Assembly (NCBI GenBank): GCA_029260675.1
Contig: JAJDCV010000234.1
Span: 1-6,747, forward strand
Length of the DNA: 6,747 bases
Direction: 5' to 3'
From: Phycisphaeraceae bacterium
GTDB lineage: Bacteria; Planctomycetota; Phycisphaerae; Phycisphaerales; Phycisphaeraceae
Below are positions 1 through 5,604 of the stretch, piece after piece. Numbering within the stretch: the stretch's first letter is position 1; each line of letters opens with the position of its first letter. Made by a program: the position numbers and the translations under genes. Below the pieces are notes generated by a model, which saw nothing but the letters and a program-made list of their open reading frames with translations, made no database searches and was not told the origin of the DNA.

Positions 1-165
1 CGGACACACATCACCGAGGCCCGGCAGATGATCACCGAGGCTATCCCCCGCAAGCACCACGACCGGCTGCTGATCCTGATGGATAACAAGACCAACCGCC
101 TGCGTTACGAGAAGCAGGTCGCCGAGGCCGAGGCGCAGGCAGAGGCCCAACCGCAAGCTAAGTAA
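1..165 (+). CDS. C-terminal end of an unrecognised protein (5' truncated by window)
   Basis: The first reading frame is open from base 1 to a TAA at 163-165 and gives 54 residues. It begins RTHITEARQM and ends in a tail rich in Ala, Glu and Gln (about the last 15 residues). The segment is strongly charged, with an Arg/Lys/His-rich stretch (PRKHHDR) followed by a short hydrophobic LLILM patch, and the tail looks helical. No membrane segment or known catalytic motif is visible. Codon use (mostly G/C third positions) fits real coding sequence. It lies 133 nt upstream of rsmJ on the same strand, so co-transcription is possible but not indicated by spacing. I do not recognise the family from this fragment and assign no function. 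Confidence 0.65.
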   Translation, partial: RTHITEARQMITEAIPRKHHDRLLILMDNKTNRLRYEKQVAEAEAQAEAQPQAK

Positions 166-270
166 ACGCACGTGGGGCACTGCTTCTGGGTGCTTGGTCA
201 CTCGCGCGCCTACATGCGGATGATGTGAAGTCATCTAAAGGAAACGAAGCAAACCAAATTAAATCGGTTT

Positions 271-289
271 TACCCCGCTGTTTGGGGTA
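271..289 (+). terminator. Hairpin with trailing T-rich run just before rsmJ (possible terminator or leader structure)
   Basis: TACCCC (271-276) pairs perfectly with GGGGTA (284-289). A G-T wobble (277/283) would extend the stem to 7 bp with a 5-nt loop. TTCTTT follows directly. This is consistent with a weak intrinsic terminator for the upstream partial gene. It ends only 9 nt before the rsmJ ATG, and its 3' arm contains the only G-rich stretch that could serve as a ribosome binding site, so it could instead limit rsmJ translation. The T run is interrupted by C and the stem is short, so the assignment is tentative. Confidence 0.35.
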
Positions 290-298
290 TTCTTTGTC

Positions 299-1123
299 AT
301 GTCTCATCTGACACCCGATGCCCCATCCGCCGTACAACCTACGCTTTGCGTCGTGTTAAACGCGGAAGGTTCAGACCGCGCCAACGCCGCGTCTGTTTGT
401 GCCCGTGAACTGGGTGCGCCGCTGTGTGATTCGGACGCCCTGCCGGGGGATTTCGACGTGGCACTGGTGGTGACGGCAACGCGGCTGGAGTTGCGGGTGT
501 TCCGCGGCGAGAAGACCCTGATCGGCGGTCGTGGCGTGGCGTGTAATCTGTCGGCGATCGACACCACCACGGGACCGGGGCGGAGCCTGGGACAACCCCT
601 GATCAAAGCCGTGGGGATCAAGCGGCGTAACCCGTATCGGCCCAAGGTGCTGGATGTCACGGCGGGGCTGGGCGAGGACGCCTGGGTGCTGGCGTCCGTG
701 GGTTGTGAGGTGTCGGCCTGTGAGCGGAACCCTGTAACCTACGCCCTATTGGCCGACGGGCTCCGCCGTGCAAGCGAATCGGCCCCTGATATAGCGGCAC
801 GCATCGATATCACCCGGAGTGATAGCGTTTCAGTCTTGAAGCAAGTAGCCATGTCAGCTCCTGCGCATCGGCCGGCGGTGGTGTATCTGGACCCGATGTT
901 CCCGCTTGGTAGGAAGACCGCGGAGCGCAAGGCCATGCGTGTGCTGCGGATGATCTGCGGCGACGACCCCGACGCCGATCAACTGCTGCAAGCGGCGCTG
1001 TTGGCGGCCACGAACCGCGTGGTGGTCAAACGACCGTTACGGGGTGCCCCCCTGCCGGGCCCCGCTCCCTCAGTCTGCCATAAGGGTAAGAGCCTGCGGT
1101 TTGACGTCTACCCGGTCGGCTGA
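299..1123 (+). CDS. rsmJ: 16S rRNA (guanine(1516)-N(2))-methyltransferase RsmJ
   Basis: This 274-residue protein belongs to the RsmJ/YhiQ family. In E. coli, RsmJ uses S-adenosylmethionine to make N2-methylguanosine at G1516 of 16S rRNA in the small subunit. Family signatures appear in order: a short N-terminal domain (about 15-75); KAVGIK (103-108); the SAM-binding loop DVTAGLGEDA (119-128) followed by LASVGC (131-136); the acidic motif ERNP (142-145); the catalytic-type motif YLDPMFP (196-202); RVVVKRP (240-246); and RFDVY near the C-terminus (267-271). Length is slightly above the E. coli protein (about 250), mainly from an N-terminal extension of about 15 residues and a few small insertions. 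The ATG at 299 is the first start in frame. It has no good Shine-Dalgarno site, only GGGG about 10 nt upstream inside a hairpin. The gene is convergent with secDF. The family is best known from Gammaproteobacteria, so its presence beside planctomycete-like genes is unusual. The methylated position is inferred from the family. Confidence 0.93.
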   Translation: MSHLTPDAPSAVQPTLCVVLNAEGSDRANAASVCARELGAPLCDSDALPGDFDVALVVTATRLELRVFRGEKTLIGGRGVACNLSAIDTTTGPGRSLGQPLIKAVGIKRRNPYRPKVLDVTAGLGEDAWVLASVGCEVSACERNPVTYALLADGLRRASESAPDIAARIDITRSDSVSVLKQVAMSAPAHRPAVVYLDPMFPLGRKTAERKAMRVLRMICGDDPDADQLLQAALLAATNRVVVKRPLRGAPLPGPAPSVCHKGKSLRFDVYPVG

Positions 1124-1147
1124 ATCTAACTGACTTGACAGCCACCG
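1113..1147. other. Imperfect hairpin across the rsmJ stop codon in the convergent gap
   Basis: CGGT (1113-1116) and GGCTG (1118-1122), separated by one bulged C, pair with CAGCC (1139-1143) and ACCG (1144-1147). This gives 9 bp around a 16-nt loop. It sits where rsmJ and secDF converge and could contribute to 3'-end formation. It has no T tract on either side and a long loop, so it is not a canonical intrinsic terminator. The rest of the 93-nt gap shows only shorter inverted repeats. Confidence 0.25.
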
Positions 1148-1216
1148 CCTGCGACAAACCCGCCACACAGCCGTTTGCCACGGGCTAGGAATAAAGCGTG
1201 CTACACCGGGTCGATC

Positions 1217-4200
1217 CTATTTCTCGGTCACAGCCGGGGCCCCGTCTGAAGCCTCAGATGATCGTGTTTCGGCGGTTTCTTTCTGGACATGTCGGGACCC
1301 GCCGAGCATCAGCACCGGGCTGGCGATCGCAACGGAGCTGTACGTTCCTACCAGCACGCCGATAAGCATGGCGAAGGCGAACCCGTGGACGCCCGGGCCG
1401 CCGAAGACGTAGAGCATCCCCACCGCCAGCAGCGTGGTGCCGGAGGTCAGCACGGTCCGGCTGATCGTCTGGTTGATCGAGTCATTGATGACCGAGGGGG
1501 TGGCGTAGGACAACCGGCCGCGGTTCTCACGGATACGGTCGAAGACGACGATCGTGTCGTTCAACGAATAACCCACGATCGTCAGGAACGCGGCCACCAT
1601 AGCCAGGTCGATCTTGAACGGTTCGAGCATGAACACCCCGCCGATCTCGTGATAGACCCAGGCGCTGACGGCGACCAACCCCAAGGCGATCGCCACGTCG
1701 TGGACCAGGGCTATGATCGCGGCGAAGCCGTAGGTGAAGCTACCGAAACGGAACCAGATATAGACGATCACGGCCAGCAGGGAGAGCGTCATCGCGACGA
1801 TCGCCTGGGTCTTCATCGTGCCGGAGACCTGGCTTGAGAAGTTCGACACACTGCCGAGGCTGGTGTCGCGTTGGCAGGCGTCCCGGGCAAGGTTCCACTC
1901 GGAATCCGCCAGCCCACCGATATCAGAGAAGGTCTCGGGGGTCTCGACGTAGTTGGTCTCGGCGTCGTGGGTGACGACTACGGCCGAGCGATACAGCGTC
2001 TCGCCGTCATCGGTCGTGCCCGCGGCGTCCAACCCGATCACCTGCGACTCGCGGTGGCCCAGGCCCTCATACTTCGGCAGCATCCGCATCCGGTCGATCC
2101 GCTGCTTGAGGTCCGCCTGCGTCACCGGCGGGGTCATTTCATCGAGCACCACGGCGACACCCCCGACCGCATCGGCGACATCCGTCCTGACGTCCGCGGC
2201 CCGGCCGATGTTTTCACCCAACGCGCTGCTGCGGATCGGGTACACCGGTGCGTTGTTAACCTCGTCGATCTGGATCGAGGCAAACTCGACCGGCCGCTTG
2301 GTATCCAAGGAATCCCCGAAGGCGGCTTTGACCACGGCGCTGACGGCCTGGGCGTCCTCGACCAGTGTCGAGACGCCAAAGCCCGTGGGTGAGGTGCTGC
2401 CATCGTCATTCGTGATCGGCTTGCCCTCCGTTACGACACCGCCATCCGCGGCGTTGATAAACAGTGAGAAATCCACCTTCCTGGGCTCGGGGAGTTCGCG
2501 GGCGGTCTCGTCCGCCTCGGACTGGCGTACCCGTTCCAAGGCCTGCTCGTAACGCAGATCAGCCGCCTCGATGATGGGTTCGAGTATTACGTAGGTCGCG
2601 GTCAGGTCCGCGGTCGCGGGCTTGCCTTCCTGGATCCGCTTGCCGGCTTCGCCGTAGGCCCGCAACCGGGTGCGTGCGTCTTGAAGAGAAACCGTCTTGC
2701 CCTCGGCGAGCGTGAAGCTCACCTTCGTGCCCGAGCGGAACTCGATGTCCAATAGGTCCTCGCCACGTTCGTACACCATCGCCAACCCGCCGACGACCGC
2801 CACGCTACTGACGACAAAGAAGAAGTAACGCAGCCCGATCCAGTTGATCTTGGGATGCAGCAGGTGGCGGACGGCGGGGATGACCGTGGGGATCATCGGC
2901 AGCCGCTTGGCTTTGCCGAACTTCAGGTAGATTTCAAGGAACACCCGCGTGCAGAACAGGGCCGTGAACAGCGTCGCCAGGATGCCGATCCCAAGCGTGA
3001 CCGCGAAACCCTTGATCTCGACCGTGGCGGTGTAGCCCAAAACCAGGCAGGTGATCAGCGTGGTGATGTTGGCGTCGAGGATGGTGCTCAAAGCCTTCTC
3101 GTAGCCCAGCCGGATGCTTGTCGCCAGGTCGGCGCCGCGCTCGGCCTCTTCACGGATGCGTTCAAAGATCAGGACGTTGGCGTCGACCGCCATGCCGATG
3201 GTCAGGACGATCCCCGCGATGCCCGGGAGGGTGAACGTCGAGCGCAGCGTCGCCATCACACCCAGGATCAGGACCATGTTCGCGACCAGGGCGAAGTCGG
3301 CGATGGCCCCGGCGAAGAAGTAGTACAGGAGCATGAAGATCGCCACGACGATCAGCGCATCCTTGGCTGCCTCGTAGCCGCTGTCGATGTTGTCCTGCCC
3401 GAACTTGGCGCCGATGGTCTTCTGGCTGATCGGGCGCTTACTCAGCTCGCCCTCCAGCGACCCGGCCTTGAGGGTGTTCAAGAGGTAGCGCAGCTCCGCG
3501 TCGGAGAACCCGCCCGCCCCGCCGGTGATCTGGCCGTTGCCTGCGATCTTGCTGTTGAGCACCGGGGCCGAGATGGCCTTGCCGTCCAGCAGGATCGCCA
3601 TCTGTGAGCCGACGTGGGGCCCGGTGATCTGACTCATCCGTTCGGCCCCCAGCGAGTTGAGCGTAAACGCCACCGCCTGGGTCCCGCTGGTCTGGTCGAT
3701 CGTCGCCCGGGCCGAACGCAGCCCCCAGTTCTGCTCCTGGGTCATCGCCAGGCTCGCCACGTTGCCCAGCAGGACGTAATACTTATCCGCGTAACGCTGG
3801 CCGATCTGCCGGTTCGCCTCGAAGAACCCCTGCGGATCGGCCTCGAGCGCTTCGAGGTTGTCCCGGCCGTTGATGAACTCAACGATGTCGTCGATCTCGC
3901 ACCAGATCCACGCCCTGCCCCGGCCGGCACGCGGGCCACGCTCGGCCAGTTGCTCGCGATACGACGGGATGTCCAGCCCCGGGTCGTTAGGGGCCGGGAC
4001 GATCCGGAATTCCAGCACGCCCGAGCCCTGCAAAAGGGTGATCAGGTCGTCGGGGTCGTCGAGCTGACCCTTCTTCAGTTCGTAGTCCCCGTAGGTATCG
4101 AACCAGGTGTTGATAGCATCCGCCTTACGCGGGCGCTTGGCGATCAGGGCGTCGGCCGCCTCGCGGCGCAGGTTGGTTACATCTGGGCCGTCATTCTCGG

Positions 4201-5032
4201 GGATCGGCAGGTCTTCGATCCGATCCAACTCAAACTCTGTGAGGTTCGCGCCCAGCACGGCCTGCTTCGCCGCCTCGAAGGCGTCCTTGGCGTCAAGGTA
4301 CTCAAGCGCCTTGTTCTGAAGCTCCTTGCGCAAGCCGTCGGCGCCTGCTTTAGCCTGGGCGATCTGGTCTTCACTGGCTGTGGCAGGCAGGGCCTCGATG
4401 GCGGCAAGCGCCTGGTCATAGGCGGTCTGGGCGGCGCTGTTGGCCGTCGCTGTAACCGCCAGCTCGTCGTGAGCCCCGGCCAGTGCGGTCAGTGACACCA
4501 TCAGGTCGGTGTCAGCCCCGGCCAGGGTCTTGAGGCTGTTGGTCCGCTCGGCGAGTGCCAGCCGCAGCTTCGAGTCCAGCTCGTTTTCCGAGATATTACC
4601 TTGCAGCACCGCCTTCCGGGCCGCGTCGTAAGCCTCACGCCGTCGGCTCGTCTCGGGGTCCGGCAGAGGCATCTGGACCTCCATCCGACTGCCCGCCACC
4701 TGCCGCCAGACCAGGTTCCGCGTGCCCGATGGGTCCACGCGCTTGGACAGGATCGAGATCGTGTCGTCGATCACGGTCTTGGCGTCTCGTCCCTTGGGGA
4801 CCTTCACGTCATAGACCAAGGTCGTGCCGCCGGCGAGGTCCAGACCGGGCTTGAGCCGGTCTTCCGGGCCGTAGCCGCCCTCACCGGGGAACCAAAGCGC
4901 CAGCCCGAAGGCCGAGAGCACCAGCGCGATCAGCGTGGACTTCCACAGCGGGCTTTCCCTGACGGAGAAGTACAGGGTCAGGCCGAAGAGTACGGCGAAG
5001 TAAACCAGCACAAGGAGGGTGGTCGTATTCAT
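1217..5032 (-). CDS. secDF: Fused protein translocase subunit SecDF with enlarged periplasmic domains
   Basis: SecDF uses the proton motive force to complete protein export through SecYEG, acting in the inner membrane with large periplasmic domains. Here SecD and SecF are fused in 1271 residues. Separate E. coli SecD plus SecF total about 940, and Thermus SecDF about 735. SecD half: hydrophobic segments at about 4-23 and 32-48, P1 start motif GLDLAGG (63-69), a large insertion (about 129-330), P1 resuming at LLQGSGVLEFRIV, LLDGKAISAPV (481-491), and five membrane helices (about 559-700) with GMAVDANVLIFERIREE (613-629). SecF half: helix about 735-753, EFRSGT (764-769), a periplasmic region to about 1075, and five helices with VGYSLNDTIVVFDRIREN (1153-1170). 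Proton-relay residues seem retained: D617, D1159 and R1192, matching Thermus D340, D637 and R671 by motif. The ATG at 5032 has no clear Shine-Dalgarno site, but an in-frame stop lies about 30 nt upstream and no other start intervenes. It is 95 nt downstream of yajC, probably in the same operon. Confidence 0.97.
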   Translation of the reverse strand: MNTTTLLVLVYFAVLFGLTLYFSVRESPLWKSTLIALVLSAFGLALWFPGEGGYGPEDRLKPGLDLAGGTTLVYDVKVPKGRDAKTVIDDTISILSKRVDPSGTRNLVWRQVAGSRMEVQMPLPDPETSRRREAYDAARKAVLQGNISENELDSKLRLALAERTNSLKTLAGADTDLMVSLTALAGAHDELAVTATANSAAQTAYDQALAAIEALPATASEDQIAQAKAGADGLRKELQNKALEYLDAKDAFEAAKQAVLGANLTEFELDRIEDLPIPENDGPDVTNLRREAADALIAKRPRKADAINTWFDTYGDYELKKGQLDDPDDLITLLQGSGVLEFRIVPAPNDPGLDIPSYREQLAERGPRAGRGRAWIWCEIDDIVEFINGRDNLEALEADPQGFFEANRQIGQRYADKYYVLLGNVASLAMTQEQNWGLRSARATIDQTSGTQAVAFTLNSLGAERMSQITGPHVGSQMAILLDGKAISAPVLNSKIAGNGQITGGAGGFSDAELRYLLNTLKAGSLEGELSKRPISQKTIGAKFGQDNIDSGYEAAKDALIVVAIFMLLYYFFAGAIADFALVANMVLILGVMATLRSTFTLPGIAGIVLTIGMAVDANVLIFERIREEAERGADLATSIRLGYEKALSTILDANITTLITCLVLGYTATVEIKGFAVTLGIGILATLFTALFCTRVFLEIYLKFGKAKRLPMIPTVIPAVRHLLHPKINWIGLRYFFFVVSSVAVVGGLAMVYERGEDLLDIEFRSGTKVSFTLAEGKTVSLQDARTRLRAYGEAGKRIQEGKPATADLTATYVILEPIIEAADLRYEQALERVRQSEADETARELPEPRKVDFSLFINAADGGVVTEGKPITNDDGSTSPTGFGVSTLVEDAQAVSAVVKAAFGDSLDTKRPVEFASIQIDEVNNAPVYPIRSSALGENIGRAADVRTDVADAVGGVAVVLDEMTPPVTQADLKQRIDRMRMLPKYEGLGHRESQVIGLDAAGTTDDGETLYRSAVVVTHDAETNYVETPETFSDIGGLADSEWNLARDACQRDTSLGSVSNFSSQVSGTMKTQAIVAMTLSLLAVIVYIWFRFGSFTYGFAAIIALVHDVAIALGLVAVSAWVYHEIGGVFMLEPFKIDLAMVAAFLTIVGYSLNDTIVVFDRIRENRGRLSYATPSVINDSINQTISRTVLTSGTTLLAVGMLYVFGGPGVHGFAFAMLIGVLVGTYSSVAIASPVLMLGGSRHVQKETAETRSSEASDGAPAVTEK
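4214..4288 (-). repeat. Intragenic protein repeat, copy 2, in the SecD P1 insertion
   Basis: SecDF residues 249-273 contain AVLGANLTEFELD, the partner of the motif at 132-156, 117 residues further along. The segment between the copies is rich in Ala, Leu, Glu and Lys with no proline-rich breaks except near ALPATAS (about 214-220). This would suit two antiparallel helices with a turn there, the repeats sitting at the base of the hairpin. Confidence 0.6.
4565..4639 (-). repeat. Intragenic protein repeat, copy 1, in the SecD P1 insertion
   Basis: SecDF residues 132-156 contain AAxxAVLxxN[IL][ST]ExELD, here as AVLQGNISENELD. The copy aligns without gaps to residues 249-273 at 11 of 25 identical positions, with most of the rest conservative (R/K, D/E, Y/F, I/L, S/T). 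It marks the start of a helical, Ala-rich insertion, shortly after VQMPLPDP closes the first part of P1. Confidence 0.6.
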
Positions 5033-5127
5033 GGGAGTGTGGGGTCTGGGGTCAAGGGCCTAAGGTCTGGCCGGGTGGAGTATGACGGGACGACCGGTCG
5101 CATGTCTGGGGGTTCCGAGGGGCCAGG

Positions 5128-5562
5128 TCAGTCGGCGTTCTTGGATTCGAGGATGGACTGGATTGCGGTGCGTGAAAAACGCAGGCGGGTGTTGGCGTTC
5201 TCGTCAACCTTCACGACGATCTCATCGTCACGAACTTCCACGACCGTCCCGAGGATCCCCCCGACGGTCTGGACCTTGTCGCCCTTGGTCATCGCCGCCA
5301 TCATCGCGGCACGTTTCTTCTTGTCTTTCCGCCCGCCCATCGAGAACATGAAGAACACCAGCGCGATCGGCAGCAGCCAGTAGACCATGGGAAGACCTTG
5401 GCTGGTCGTCGCATCACCGTTGTTAGCTGTATCCAGCGATGTCCCCTGCGAGGGGTCCTGGGTGGATTCGATTGTGGTCGTGGGAGGCGTACCGCCCGGC
5501 GAGACCGGCCGATCGGGTGCCCCGTCTTGAGCCAGGACCAGGGTCAGGTTGTCGATTGTCAT
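5128..5562 (-). CDS. yajC: Preprotein translocase subunit YajC
   Basis: YajC is a small inner-membrane protein that associates with SecDF and the Sec translocon. From the ATG at 5562 it has 144 residues: a short apolar start ending LVLAQDG, a Pro/Thr/Ser/Gly-rich linker to about residue 56, one membrane helix (LPMVYWLLPIALVFFMF, about 57-73), a basic stretch GGRKDKKKR, and the conserved cytoplasmic domain KGDKVQTVGGILGTVVEV (about 93-110) ending at TAIQSIL. Family members are usually about 90-120 residues; the extra length is the linker before the helix. The common RPQ motif after the helix is absent, though the basic cluster is kept. The frame is open to another ATG at 5598, only 6 nt after the tgt stop. 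I prefer 5562 because GAAGGA lies 10 nt upstream and the MTIDNLTLVLAQ beginning resembles a typical YajC N-terminus. It sits between tgt and secDF in one apparent operon. Confidence 0.94.
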   Translation of the reverse strand: MTIDNLTLVLAQDGAPDRPVSPGGTPPTTTIESTQDPSQGTSLDTANNGDATTSQGLPMVYWLLPIALVFFMFSMGGRKDKKKRAAMMAAMTKGDKVQTVGGILGTVVEVRDDEIVVKVDENANTRLRFSRTAIQSILESKNAD

Positions 5563-5572
5563 CGGGGTATCG

Positions 5573-5578
5573 TCCTTC
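5573..5578 (-). promoter_or_regulatory. Shine-Dalgarno site supporting the internal yajC start
   Basis: On the minus strand this reads GAAGGA, separated by 10 nt from the ATG at 5562-5560. The upstream candidate ATG at 5598 has no comparable site, only GGTAACGG. This decides the preferred start of yajC, though the spacing is a little long. Confidence 0.45.
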
Positions 5579-5604
5579 GTGTGAAACGCACGCAACATTA
5601 GCCG

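Noticed and set aside
1155..1184. Short inverted repeats in the convergent gap (CAAAC/GTTTG, CCCG/CGGG)
   Set aside because: Stems of 4-5 bp with 13-18-nt loops and no T tract are too weak to call terminators.
2855..4495. Long plus-strand open frames opposite secDF (2855-3607, 3614-4495)
   Set aside because: They are antisense to the conserved secDF frame, their translations are Arg/Asp/Gly/Gln-rich with no recognisable motif, and such frames are expected opposite high-GC coding sequence.
5091..5100. Perfect 10-bp palindrome CGACCGGTCG between yajC and secDF
   Set aside because: It is a single short GC-rich palindrome within an operon gap, with no flanking promoter or second copy to suggest an operator.
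5044..5109. Three copies of GTCTGG in the yajC-secDF gap
   Set aside because: A 6-base motif repeated in G-rich sequence is weak, spacing is irregular (21 and about 38 nt), and no regulator is implied.
4601..5383. Plus-strand open frame spanning the secDF start, the gap and yajC
   Set aside because: It lies opposite two well-supported genes, has low-complexity composition, and shows no domain.
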